A DNA stretch of 64,000 nt, from the NCBI GenBank assembly GCA_030035585.1, contig CM057469.1, positions 14,378,501-14,442,500 on the forward strand. Direction: 5' to 3'. The first letter of the stretch is position 1. Each line of letters begins with the position of its first letter. A model generated the notes under the pieces. It was not told the origin of the DNA. It did not search any database and saw only the letters and a program-made list of their open reading frames with translations. Shown piece after piece: positions 21,446-32,384 of the stretch. Origin of the DNA: Dugong dugon. Its lineage: Eukaryota > Chordata > Mammalia > Sirenia > Dugongidae. The translations under genes were made by a program, and so were the position numbers.

Positions 21446-24006
21446 GAGGCGGGGCCAAGATGGCAGAGTAGTCAGATGCTTCTGGTGGACCCTCTTACAA
21501 CAAAGACCAGAAAAAACAAGTGAATTGATTATATATGGCAATTTGGGGGCCCTGAACATCAAAAGCAGAGTTGAGGAACTGGACTGAATGGCGGGGGAAG
21601 GAGAGACAGTTCGGAAGCAGTGAGGAGTTGCCAGACCTGACCCAGCGAGAGCCGGAGCCCTTCAGGCCTGATCAGCTCAGGGATGAGCAGTGAGGCAGGC
21701 AAGCGGCGGTGCTCGGGAGGTGGGTTTTCTGCACCGGGAAAGACCCAGCACCAGAGAGTCTACACAACCACCCAGACTCAGTGAGAAGCAGCTCTGGATC
21801 TGCGAAAGATAAGTAATTGCGTATGGCCTACCACGTGGATCAAAAACACCCCCCTTAGGGAAAAACCTCTCTCCATTTATCTCCCCACTCCCTGCTCTTC
21901 ACTGGATCCAGGACCAGCTTCAGCAATTACCGAGTCCCCTGGGCCAGAAGTAGGATCCATTACACGCCCGGAGCCATTCTCCCTGCTTTGGAGAGTGAAC
22001 AAATTAACAAACAGAGGAAAAAATAAACTGCCAGCTCCCCTAAGCCAGGAACCCAGGGTAGGTACAGCTCCTTTGCCTAGACACAGGCATAAGGGATCTA
22101 TGGACTTTGAGTGCCTTTCCCCCTGCATAGACTTGTGTGGGCCCATCTCAACGGCGTAGGCCCTCATTACCACAGTACAACAGAGTATATACCAGAAGTC
22201 TAACTTCAGCTGTTTCAGCTGTGAAGTGGCAGGTTCTTGACATTTGACACTGCTCTGCCCATTAAGCAGGGTCTTCACCTACCCACATCAGGGGCCTGAG
22301 GACTGGTGGCTCCACCCACACCACCTAGCCACCCGCGATAGGGGCCCATTAATAAGAGGTGTCCCCCAGTCCTTACAGCCAACAGCATTGGGTGCTCATA
22401 GTCCGGCTGCAAAACCCACCCACCTATGTTCTCTAGGGAACAGGGACACAACTTCCTCCTGGACACTTGGCGGCCCTCAGCCCCCTGTCTTGCTCAGAGT
22501 GTGTCCCCCTGCTGCAGCCAGATGCCTGTGCCTACACCAATCACTCATGCCTGTCTAGGACTGTAAGTGACAGCCTAGACCACACACTTGGTGGCTATCT
22601 ACCTGGGCACCTGAGCTGAATCCATACAGAAGGAGTGGGCAGACTCCTGAGCTCACATACCAAGTGACAGATCTAACTAACCACCTGGGGACAGGACATT
22701 AGAGCTTCAAAGGTGCCAATAATCAAACTAGCTCATATGAGCAGCCTATTTGGGCATATCAAAACAAAACAAGAAGCTAAGACACAGTAAGCAAACATAA
22801 AATAAATAACTTATTGATGGCTCAGAGACAACAGTCAATATCAAATCACATAAAGAGGCAATCCATGATGGCTTCAGCAAGCTCCCAGAATACAAAATCT
22901 AGAAATTTTCCAGAGGAGGAAAATTTCTTGGCATTACCAGAGGCAGAATACAAAAGATTAATATACAGAACTCTTCAAGAAATTAGGAAGGGAATTAAGC
23001 AAAATGCAAAACACAATAGAGGAAATAAAAAGAGAAGAGCATAATGACAAATTTAACAGGCTGCAAGAATCCATAGAGAGACAGCAATCAGAAACCCAGA
23101 AGATTAACAATAAAATTTCAGAATTAGACAACTCAGTAGAAAGTCATAAGAGCAGAATTGAGGCAATGGAAGTCAGAATTAGTGAGATTGAAGATAAAGC
23201 ACTTGGCACAAACTTATCTGAGGAAAAATCAGATAAAAGGATTTAAAAAAATGAAGAAACCCTAAGAATTATGTGGGACTCTATCAAGAGGAATAACTTA
23301 TGAGTGATTGGAGTACCAGAACAAGGGAGGATAACAAAATACAGAGACAATTGTTGAAGATCTGTTGGCAGAAAACTTCCCTGATGATATGAAAGATGAC
23401 AAGATATCTATCCAAGATACTCATTGAACCCCACATAAGGTAGATCCCAAAAGAAAGTCACCAAGACATAATCAAACTTGCCAAAACCAAAGATAAAGAG
23501 AGAATTTTAAGAGCAGCTAGGGATAAACGGAAAGTCATCTACAAAGGAGAGTCAGTAAGAATAAGCTCGGACTACTCAGCAGAAACCATGCAGGCAAGAA
23601 GACAATGGGATGACATTTATAAAGCCTTGAAGGAAAAAAACTGCCAGCCAAGAATTATATGTCCAGCAAAACAGTCTCTCAAATATGGTGAAATTAGGGC
23701 ATTTCCAGATAAACAGAAGTTTAGGGAATTTGCAAGAACCAAACCAAAATTACAAGAAATACTAAAGGGAGTCCTCCAGTTAGAAAATCAGTAACATCAG
23801 ATAACAACCCAAGACTAGCACACGGGATAGAGCAACCAGATATCAACCCGGATAGGGAAGTCACAAAAGTAAATCAAAGCTAAAACACTGAAAATAGAGA
23901 AACAGATGTCAATATGTAAAAGATGACAACATTAAAACAAAAAAGGACTTAAAAAATGTAGACGTAGATTTTTTCACATGGAGAGGAAGTCAAAGTGATA
24001 TAAAGA
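21446..24006 (+). mobile_element. L1 5' half: 5' UTR plus ORF1, no ORF2, with 16-base TSDs
   Basis: Begins with the L1 5' start gaggcggggccaagatggca, then a GC-rich 5' UTR to about 22816, ORF1 at 22817-23794, and the ORF1-ORF2 spacer (matching the reverse of about 39160-39330). It stops there: no ORF2, no long poly(A). Perfect direct repeats aacaatgcctagtttt lie at 21430-21445 and 24007-24022; joining the flanks restores a continuous old L1M. So this was a single insertion of a 3'-truncated or ORF1-only L1, comparable in structure to HAL1 'half-L1' elements. Confidence 0.85.
22817..23794 (+). pseudogene. L1 ORF1 (RNA-binding protein), frameshifted
   Basis: ORF1p normally forms a coiled-coil trimer that coats L1 RNA. 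Visible parts: N-terminal region from the ATG at 22817 (MAQRQQSISNHIK), the coiled coil in another frame at about 23004-23246 (INNKISELDNSVESHKSRIE), and the C-terminal domain at 23588-23794 with the family pattern ARRQWDDIYKALKEKNCQPR and FPDKQKFREFARTKP. Frame changes between segments and a stop near 23248 break it. In the gene-sense direction, but not part of the dynein gene. Confidence 0.88.
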
Positions 24007-24022
24007 AACAATGCCTAGTTTT

Positions 24023-24860
24023 CAGTCAGAAATTAATAAACATGTCAAGAAGGAAAATGTGACCCATAATTAAGAGATTAAAAATAAATCAATTGAAAGA
24101 GACCCAGAAATGAGAACATCATAAACATCAGGGAAGTACACATTAAAAGTAAAATGAGATCCCACTACACATTCATTGGGATGGCTAAAATTAAAAAGAT
24201 TAGCAATATCAAGTGCTGACAAGCATCTGGAGGAACTGGAACTCTCATATGTTGCTGATGAGAATGCAAAATACTACAGTCACTTTGGAAAACTGTTAGG
24301 CTATTTCTTAAAAAGTCAATTGTCCACTTACCATTTGACCTAGCAAATTTATCTATGAGAAATGAAAACAAAGACTTGTACTCAAATTAGTCATAGAAAT
24401 TTTATCCACAGTTGCCAAAACCTAGAAACAGCCCGAATGTCTATCAGCAGATGAATGGGTAAGAAAATTGTGGCATATTTGTGCATTGGAATACTATTAA
24501 GAGATTAAATGAACCACTGCTATGCAGGACAACGTGTGCATCTCAAAAACATGCTGAGCAAAAGAAGCTGAACGCAAAGAGTACTTTCTGTATGATTTCA
24601 TATATATGAAACTTGACCAAGACAAATTTAGTCTATAGCAACAACAAGCAGATAGGTGGTTTTCTGAGGCCAGGGATAGGCGTAAATTGTTTGGAATGAG
24701 GCACAAAGAATCTTTTTGGGGCAATGGAATTTTTTATATATATATATTTTGTTATGGTGTTAGCTACACAGGTGTATAAATGTGTTAAAATTTATCAAAA
24801 AATACATTTAACAGTTTTGTAAGTAAATCATGCTTCAATGCAGTTATTAAAACAAAAAAA
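24023..24860 (+). mobile_element. Old L1M, sense, right part with 3' end
   Basis: Continues the L1M from the 21446 insertion point (cagtcagaaattaataaaca; gtgacccataattaagagat). It then runs through decayed ORF2 3' code (gagatcccactacacattca; cttactatt-type region near 24480) to an A-rich end at about 24850-24862. No intact ORF. Confidence 0.65.
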
Positions 24861-24894
24861 AAACTAGCTCTTCCATATACTATTTGAAATACCT

Positions 24895-25075
24895 TAGTTA
24901 ATATATTATCCTCTCTTACCTTAGTTTCTGCGTGTGTAAGGTAGGGATAATATTACTACCTAACCTTGGAGGTTGTGAGAATAAATGAGTTAAAGATTGT
25001 GAATCTCTTATTAAACAGTGCCTGGCACATACTGAGCACTATGTATAGTGTTAGTTACTATGAACCAAATTTCTA
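24895..25075 (+). mobile_element. MIR SINE
   Basis: Sense MIR pattern: cttagtttctgcgtgtgtaag, gggataatattactacctaa, cagtgcctggcacatactga. Confidence 0.7.
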
Positions 25076-25199
25076 TAGTTAGAAGAATCATGGTTTTTTT
25101 TTCAGTTCCAAAAAGTTGTTTCTGAGTTATTTTTTTAGGAACCTATTCTGAAAGTTCTTTTTATTGATCCTCTGTCTGGCTGCCTCATGCCCAGAATTT

Positions 25200-25315
25200 C
25201 TTAAAATAAAGTTACCTGATTAGGTTCCCACAGTTAGTAAATACCAGGGCTGGGATTCAAACGCAACTCTCTCTGATTTTAAAGCTTGTGCCTATAAACT
25301 CTGTATCAAAAGTGC
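25200..25315 (-). mobile_element. MIR SINE fragment, antisense
   Basis: Antisense MIR pattern around agttagtaaataccagggct and gggattcaaacgcaactctc. Confidence 0.6.
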
Positions 25316-25365
25316 GTATGCAAGCACCAGAGTAAAATTATGAGTTAACAGTGGTTATCTCCGGC

Positions 25366-26747
25366 TGATGCCAAGAAATTTGGAAGACAGCTACCTGGCC
25401 AACCGGTTGGAAGAGATCATTGTTGGTGCCCATTCCAAGGAAAGGTGATCCAACAGAAAGCAGAAATTGTTGAACAATACCATTAATGTCACATGAAAGT
25501 AAGATTTTGCCGGAGATAGTTCAAAAACAGTTGCAGCAGTACATCAACACGGAACTGCCAGAAATTCAAGCTGTATTCAGAAGAGGACCTGGAGCCAGGG
25601 ATATCATTGCTGATGTTAGATGAATCTTGCCTGAAAGCAGAGAATGCCAGAAAGATGTTTACTTGTGTTTTATTAACTATGCAAAGACATTCGACTGTGT
25701 GGATCATAACAAATTATGGATAACATTGCCAAGAATGGGATTTCCAGAACACTTAATTGTGCTTATGTGGAACCTATACATAGACCAAGAGGCAGTCATT
25801 CGAACAGAACAAGGGGATACTGCATGGTTTAAAATCAGGAAAGGTGTTTGCCAGGGTTGTATCCTTTCACTATACTTATTCAGTCTGTATGCTGAGCACA
25901 TAATCTGAGAAGCTCGACTATATGAAGAAGAAAGGGGCACCAGGATTGGAGGAAGACTCATTAACAACCTGCAACATGGCAGATGACACAACCTTCCTTG
26001 CTGAAAGCAAAGAGGACTTGAAGCACTTACTGATGAAGATCAAAGACTAAAACCTTCAGTTGATTACACCTCTACATAAGAAAACGTAAATCCTACAACT
26101 GAACCAATAAGCAACGTCATGATAAATGGAGAAAAGATCGGAGTTGTCAGGGATTTCATTTTACTTGGATCCACAGCCAACACCCATGGAAGCAGCAGTC
26201 ACAAAATTAAACGATTATCGCATTGGGCAAATCTGCTGCAAAAGACCTCTTTAAAGTGTGAAAAAGCAAAGATATCACTTTGAGGACTAAAGTGCACCTG
26301 ACCCAAGCCACGGTGTTTTCAATTGCCTAATACGCATGCAAAAACTGGACTATGAATAAGGAAGACCAAAGAAGAATTGATGTCTTTGAATTACGGTGTT
26401 GGCAAACAATATGGAGTATACTATGGACTGCCAGAAGAACAAACAGAAGTACAGCCAGAATACTTCTTAGAAGTGGGGGTGGCAAAACTTCTTCTCACTC
26501 TAACTTTAGAAATGTTATCAGGAGGGACTAATCCCTGGAGAAGAACATTATGCTTGGTAAGGTAGAGGTGAGCGAAAAAGAGGAAGACCCTCTAACGAGA
26601 TGTATTGGTACAGTGGCTGCAATAATGGGCTCAAACATAGCAATGATTGTGAGGATGGCAAAGGACCGGGCAGTGTTTCGTTCTATTGTACATAGGGTCT
26701 CTATGAGTCAGAATCTACTCGATGGCACCTACCAACAACAACAACAT
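25366..26747 (+). mobile_element. RTE1-type LINE, 5'-truncated, sense
   Basis: Begins in the RT N-terminal region (tgccaagaaatttggaagac) and ends at ctaccaacaacaacaac. RT blocks can be read at 25627-25908 (YLCFINYAKTFDCVDHNK; GVCQGCILSLYLFSLYAE). The catalytic YADD site is frameshifted at about 25973-25987 (acatggcagatgac). Several other stops and indels are present; the copy is inactive. Confidence 0.93.
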
Positions 26748-26819
26748 CTCTAGCTGATGAATGACTTCCTATTTTATAAGCATTTTTATACTGCAATAAT
26801 TTTGCATGAGGATCTATTT

Positions 26820-27056
26820 TTTTTCCATTCTTTTTTTTTTTTATTGTCTTATTGTGGTAAAAAATATATATAACAAAACATTTGCCCATTCATCATTTTC
26901 TACATGTACATTTCAGTGACATTGATTATGTTCATCATGTTGTGCAACCATCACCACTATCCGTTTCCAAATTATTCCACCACCATTAACAGAAACTCAG
27001 TGCCCTATAAGCAAAGACTTACTCTTTCCCCCTCCCTCTGATCCCTATTAACCACT
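26820..27056 (-). mobile_element. L1 3' UTR, antisense, left of an LTR insertion
   Basis: The same L1 3' UTR type as 15905 on (taaaaaatatatataacaaa; gtgcaaccatcaccactatc). It resumes after the LTR at 27555-27850 with ORF2 C-terminal code in reverse, so the LTR split it. Confidence 0.75.
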
Positions 27057-27554
27057 TGTTATGGATTGAATTGTGTCCCAAAAAATATGTGTTGTAAATC
27101 CTAACTCCTATGGAGCAGTTCTACTCTGTCCTATAAGGTCACTGTGAGTTGGAATCGATTCGACAGCGAGTTTGGTTTGTTTTTTATACCTGTGGTTATA
27201 ATACTATTTGGGAATGGGTTTTATTTGTTATGTTAATGAGGAATTATTAGTATAGATGTGTCTTCAGCCAGTCTCTTTTGAGACATAAAAGAGCAGATTA
27301 AGTAACCAAGCAAGCAAGCACAAATGGAGAAGATACAAAGCACATGATCTCCAAGGAACCTAGAAATTGAAGCTGAAGCTGAAAAGAAACAGCGACCTTC
27401 CCCTAGAGGAAAAAAGAGAGAGAGAGCCTTTCTCTAGAGCCAGCGCTCTGAATTCAGACTTCAGCCTCCTAAACTGTGAGAAAATAAATTTCTGTTTGTT
27501 AAAGCCATCCTCTTGTGGTATTTCTGTTATAGCAGCACTAAGTAAACTAAGACA
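27057..27554 (+). mobile_element. MaLR-like solo LTR with truncated AfroSINE inside
   Basis: About 500 bases starting tgttatggattgaattgtg and ending aaactaagaca, with typical inner parts (tgggaatgggttttatttgt; ctgtgagaaaataaatttct; aaagccatcctcttgtggta). A polyadenylation-like aataaa occurs near its 3' part. Part of a SINE (27107-27187) interrupts it. It sits inside an antisense L1. The open frame at 27367-27561 is not viral code. LTR class is inferred from ends and style, not from a database. Confidence 0.6.
27107..27187 (+). mobile_element. AfroSINE, 5'-truncated
   Basis: Only the 3' half is present: gagcagttctactctgtcct, ataaggtcactgtgagttgg, cgattcgacagcgagtttgg. It interrupts the LTR. 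Confidence 0.88.
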
Positions 27555-27850
27555 TCGCTAATAAACTTTGATCTCTATACATTTGCTGATTTAATGTAAG
27601 TTGAATCATACAATATTTGTCCTTTTGTGACTGATTTATTTCACTCAGTGTAATGTTTTCAAGATTCATCCATGTTGTAGCATGTATCAGGACTTCATTT
27701 CTCTTTGTGGCTGAGTAATATTCCATTGTATGTATGGACCACATTTTGTTTATACATTCATCTGCTAGTGAACATTTAGGTTGTTCTGCCTTTGGCTATT
27801 GTGAATAGTGCTGCAGTGAACATTGGTGCACAGTATCTATTATTTTTATA
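27555..27850 (-). mobile_element. L1 ORF2 3' end, antisense, right of the LTR
   Basis: Minus-strand frame 27547-27744 encodes the familiar L1 ORF2 C-terminus pattern (WSIHTMEYYSATKRNE). It is the continuation of 26820-27056 and is 5'-truncated at about 27850. Confidence 0.85.
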
Positions 27851-28104
27851 GCCAAATAAAATATTGTTTGAATAATTAAAGAAACATACACAGGGAATTA
27901 ATTCAACATTACGAAGACTGAAAATTGAACTGACTTGATTCCAAAATTATGCATAAATATTCATTAGGAAAACTTGAAACAAGAGGAAAATATGATAAAG
28001 TTGTAATTTGAATATAGAAATAAAATTACTTTGAAAATTTAATGGAATTATATGCATATATTTATGAAAGGTGTGGATGTTATATACTTACAATGGCTAC
28101 AGAG

Positions 28105-28335
28105 GGACAGCATAGGGGAAAACAGTGAGATTTGGAATCAAATTTGGGTTTGAATCATAGCTCTGTAACTCACTAAATTTCTGATCTTCAGCTAATTAAT
28201 CCCTCAGAGACTCAGTTTCCTCTTGTGCAAACTAGAGATAATACCTGCTTAGCAAACATAAGATTAAAGAGAGATCATGTATATAAAAAGTCTAACACAG
28301 AAACACTCAAAAAATGGTAGCAATTATGCCTATTC
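28105..28335 (+). mobile_element. MIR SINE
   Basis: Clear MIR pattern: gtttgaatcatagctctgta, actcagtttcctcttgtgca, gataatacctgcttagcaa. Confidence 0.8.
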
Positions 28336-28623
28336 ACATTTCAGTCATACTCTTGCTATTGTTATTACATTTATTTCTTGTATACAAAGTTATTCATCAT
28401 GGTGCTTATTTTGTGTGTTAGTAGCATGTATTTTATGTGGGAGATATAGTCAAGTTCTTTCTGTTAACAATAGAAGGATTTGATCATGTTAATACCCTAG
28501 CTTAGAATTATGTCTAGATGATGTCTTCATTTTTTGCTGAAGTTATTGTTAGATAAGTTAAAAAGAGTATTAGAATACTGAAAAATCATTATGTAATTAT
28601 AATTAATGTGTCAATTATTTCAG

Positions 28624-28965
28624 GTTGTAGAATCATCATTGAGAAAGCTGGAATGTGAACCCACTGAAATAGAAGAATTTGTGGAACATTTTACTTTCTT
28701 GGATGAAATTTCCACAAAAATATCTAAATTAGAAAAAGAGTACTTAACAATTGCTCAGCTGAATGCAGTTGTAAAGTATTACCAGATCCGTATTCCAGAA
28801 GAGCAAGTTGCCATATATAAAATCCTTCTTATCAAGTTTAGTCAACTAAAAACAGTTGTGAAGTTAAGTGAAGCAAATAAAGATGCTACTTTTGGTAAAT
28901 TCAGAGAAAATTTGGAAGCATATATCACTGGTCTACGGGTTGATGCTATTAATTTAAAGGAAAAG
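28624..28965 (+). CDS. DNAH14: Dynein heavy chain exon G (stem)
   Basis: 342 bases, 114 codons, phase 0 at both ends; acceptor ttatttcag, donor aag|gtaagt. Strong dynein similarity: EFVEHFTFLDEISTKISKLE lines up with EYVHSLLFLDEIQERIESLE of DNAH6, followed by the same spacing to the YYQI.IPEEQVA segment (QYQVPTPPEDFA in DNAH6). The identity is about half in the best part, too low for a DNAH6 ortholog. This is the helical stem just before the linker and it also contains FGKFRENLEAYI. Confidence 0.93.
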
Positions 28966-29007
28966 GTAAGTTTGTTTTTGTATTCTCATTAAAAATCAGT
29001 TTGATCT

Positions 29008-29215
29008 GTATGTTGTTAGTAGCTGTCGAGTCAGCTCTGATTCATGGCAGCCTTATGTGTGACAGAATAAAATGTGTCGTGGTCCTGCACCATCTTCATG
29101 ATGGTTGGTATGTTTGTGTCCATTGTTGCAGCTACTATGTCAATCTGTCTTATTGAGGGTTTCCCTCATTTTGTTGGCCCTCTACTATACCAGACATGAT
29201 GTTGAGTTGATCATC
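29008..29215 (-). mobile_element. Diverged RTE 3'-end fragment, antisense
   Basis: Reverse of an RTE 3' end: ttgttagtagctgtcgagtc, gtggtcctgcaccatcttca, attgttgcagctactatgtc. More diverged than the other RTE copies, so an older subfamily. It begins about 40 bases after the exon G donor. Confidence 0.75.
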
Positions 29216-29284
29216 AGCTTGATCTTAGTCTCATGTAATCTTAGGTATTTGGGTATTTGCTTTCTGTGGAATCTTGGGTAAATA

Positions 29285-29560
29285 ATTTAATTCAAGAATT
29301 CTTAACCTGGGAATCTATGTTATCATTAGACAGAATTTTGGTGATTTGTGAACTTGAATGGAAAGCAAAACTACATCTCTATTTTCACTAGCCTCTAACT
29401 GAAATTCAACCTTTTCTTCAGTTGTGAATGAATGTAGGCAACAAACCACAGCAGAGCTGGTGACTTTTCCCCTGGGCTTCAACATACCGCCAAAGGGGTC
29501 CATGGCAGAAAAAGGGTAAAAGCCCCTGAAATCTTTCTGGGCCTACTTCTGGGCCAAATG
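29285..29560. mobile_element. Ancient DNA-transposon-like repeat (unassigned)
   Basis: The combination ttttcactagcctctaactg, tgaatgtaggcaacaaacca and aaaggggtccatggc recurs in mammalian genomes to my knowledge, but I cannot name the family. Non-coding. Confidence 0.4.
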
Positions 29561-29624
29561 GTAATGATAGTTCCAACTTCACTCACTTACCCTGAGAAGC
29601 AAACTATAAATAAACCCCTTAATA

Positions 29625-29805
29625 TTTTTTGAGCATTTACTGATTATCAAGAACCATGCTAGGCATTTTACAGGGATTGCATAATTTACCCCTTTATCTA
29701 CATGAACAAAACTGAGATATAAAGAGATAAAGTAACTTGCCTAAGATCACACAGCTAGTAAGAACCGGGACTCCAGAACTCTTGCTTTTTACCACTACCC
29801 TTTCC
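29625..29805 (-). mobile_element. MIR SINE, antisense
   Basis: Antisense MIR pattern: aagtaacttgcctaagatca, cacagctagtaagaaccg. Confidence 0.8.
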
Positions 29806-30066
29806 TCACTACCACTACAAATTATTACTATCATACTTATTCAATGTATTTTATGCACCTTCTATGTATGTGTTATTTACTGCAGCTAATTATTTTCTCA
29901 ATTTATCCATCTATACAATGAGGTTATGCTATTTCACACAAATATAATGAAGATGAAAAGAATTAGTCATATGAAAGTACTTGATGCACGTATTCAATTG
30001 CAGTCTTAAAATACTACTAGAAATCTATGGACTGAACATACATACATGTAGTTCAGCCTGTTTATT

Positions 30067-30255
30067 CAGTGAAACCTGCAAAAGCCAGAACCTGTGTGAG
30101 GCGAAAACCTGTCAGAGAACAAAGACTCAAATAGTTTCCACTAAATAGGGAGCGATAGAAAAGTGGTGACTGCACCTTGTCAAAGATGAAAAACTTGCGA
30201 GACCCAAAAAAAACAGGGCAGTCCCATCAAGTTCCAGCTCTCACAGGTTTCACTG
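30067..30255. mobile_element. Small inverted-repeat transposon (MITE), copy 2
   Basis: 189 bases with perfect 12-base terminal inverted repeats: cagtgaaacctg at the left end and caggtttcactg at the right. Extending them to 28 bases gives about 22 matches, and all mismatches seen are transitions. TA follows on the right; the left flank is TT, perhaps a mutated TA. It is the same family as 14842-15021. Open frames across it are artefacts. Confidence 0.85.
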
Positions 30256-30269
30256 TACAGTACTTGGTA

Positions 30270-31500
30270 AGTGCATTAGGTTGGGTTCCCTTGGACACTG
30301 ACTCTGCAATGGAGATTTTCTGTGGAAGTTTACTGGAGAGTGCTCTTGACAACAACGTCTGTAAGAGACTAATGGAATCAAGATTGGACAGAGGGAGAAG
30401 TTGAAAAAAGATTTAGCTGATCCGAGGGGGACTCTCTAGAACTGCATGACCCTGCAGAGTTATCCCAAATTGAAGTAAGGAGGCTAGATCTTTATACATT
30501 CACCATGGACCTGCAGAGGAAGTATAATCTTGAGTGATTAAGCTTCCTTTGACCAAGGGCAGTTCCTGGGAAGAAACTCAGCTGGACAGAGTCATCAGGC
30601 AATGCTCCCAGCAGCTGGGAGAGTGTATATCTTGTTCTTGAAGTGGATAGATCTGGGTGACACACAAAACTGTCCACCTCTTGTACCATTTGGATCCACT
30701 TGGTTTGTATAAAGTCACCAATCTGGAAACAGCTTCTCCAGGATTATGGCTAATCTCTCTTCCTGGAGAAATGTACAAGGGGAAGGTTAGTGGGTCCACC
30801 TAAAGCCTCTGCCACTAAAACTGTTATAACTCACAGAGCCTAGACTTTCAGAACCCACAAACACAAATACTCCAAGTGATTCACTACGAATGCATGGATC
30901 ACTTCTACTTCCACCCATTGGTTCCTAGATCTAACTATTCTACTTATAGAGGACAAAGCACTGAAAAAAAAAGGTCGTTCATTTAGGGTGTAGCTGTGTC
31001 CTTGAGGCTAGAGTCCCATCCTTGTAGGGTATCTTTTCCAAGCTGGTGCTTCAGCTTCACTTTCATCTGGTCATTCCATTGCTTCATTAGGCTGACAGAT
31101 TCTGGATCGTTTGGCATATGATAATACCAGTGGATCTCCTGGTCATGTGACAACTGTTGCACCTCCTTTTCTATAAAGCAGGTCCCTTAGCCCAACGTGA
31201 TATTATATGAGATTCCTTTTGGATGGATCAGAGATTCTGTAAACTCTTGGATATTGGTGCTAACTGAAGCTCTGAGAGCAAGAAAACCAAACCCTATCTG
31301 GAATATGCGTCATTCCAGTCAAGATGAATTGCTGCCTATTCCAGGGTGGAAGAGATCCAATGTAATCAACTTGTCACTAAGTGCTCAATAGTATGATTGA
31401 AGGATGGTGCTGCATCAGGGACTCAAGGCTGATCTTTATTGCAGACAAGTTGATCTCTGTAACACGAGAAACCTTGGTCAGTAGGAGCCCATGTTGTAGG
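30270..31500 (-). mobile_element. Endogenous retrovirus remnant, ERVL/MaLR-like internal region
   Basis: The part at about 30960-31480 resembles, in reverse, the pol/integrase end of ERVL-type internal sequences (ggtcccttagcccaacgtga; gaagagatccaatgtaatca). It is old and full of stops; no open gene remains. The left part, 30270-30960, is less certain and could be another repeat. No LTR pair could be identified around it. Confidence 0.45.
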
Positions 31501-32384
31501 AGCCCTGAAGCTTATATATTTTGACTGACTTCTTTAAGAAAAGGAATACAAAATTAGAAACCAAAGTGCATATTTATTTAGAATGAGGAAAAAATTGCAA
31601 CAAATCATTCATTTTAAAAAGCTAACATATACCACACACATCACAAAATCTCCCCTCTGCCAGGGCATATTTTTATTCATTAATTGCCTGATATACCTCT
31701 TAATTACTTCTTTCCTAAGTTTTTGGCTGCATTTTCTTTAGTTGTCTCCTCATATATTAAGGATTTTATTACATCTTTTACATAGAGAGACTAGGAAAAT
31801 AAACAACGGAAATTCAGTCTTCCCTCTAGCCTGGTAGACAGAGATTGACTTTTCATTATTGATAAATTTGAAAACTTCGTAACTTATTGACAGTGTCATG
31901 TAAATTTTTAGGATTGTTCTCAAACTGGAAAACTAACAAGTTTCTTTCATGTAAGAATAGTAAGATGTCAGGGCGTTTCAAGTTTTTCTATATGGTAGCT
32001 AATTCTAAATACTCTTGAATTGATGATACTCATTTTCACTGTTCTTGTCGTTATATTATGAGAACGTATGAGATATAAGGAAAATCTGTTAGTATTGGCT
32101 GTTTGCTGAAGGCATGTGGTTCCCCTTCTTTGGTTTTTGTTAGCTAGAGACAGGAATGGTGCTAGAGGGAGAAGCATAGGTGTGAGGAAACTGTAGGACA
32201 TAAAGCATTCCATTATCTGTCCTCCAGCTTCTGCCAGGAACATTGGCTTGGCCTAGAGGATCCTCTAGACATTTATGTTACTGCCGTTTTTGGTTTGTTT
32301 TCTTGTTTCCCGTTTCATTGTTTTAAAACTTTTTCATATTTTTGTCTCCTGGATTATTTCTAGTTTTACTTCACTTACCTTGAC
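31501..32384. other. Intronic sequence, nothing recognised
   Basis: AT-rich G-H intron sequence. The minus-strand frame at 31968-32243 has no family pattern or splice context. Confidence 0.5.

Noticed and set aside
30960-31480. Possible retained retroviral gene
   Set aside because: Only an old, stop-filled ERVL-like remnant; no open frame of useful length and no LTR pair.
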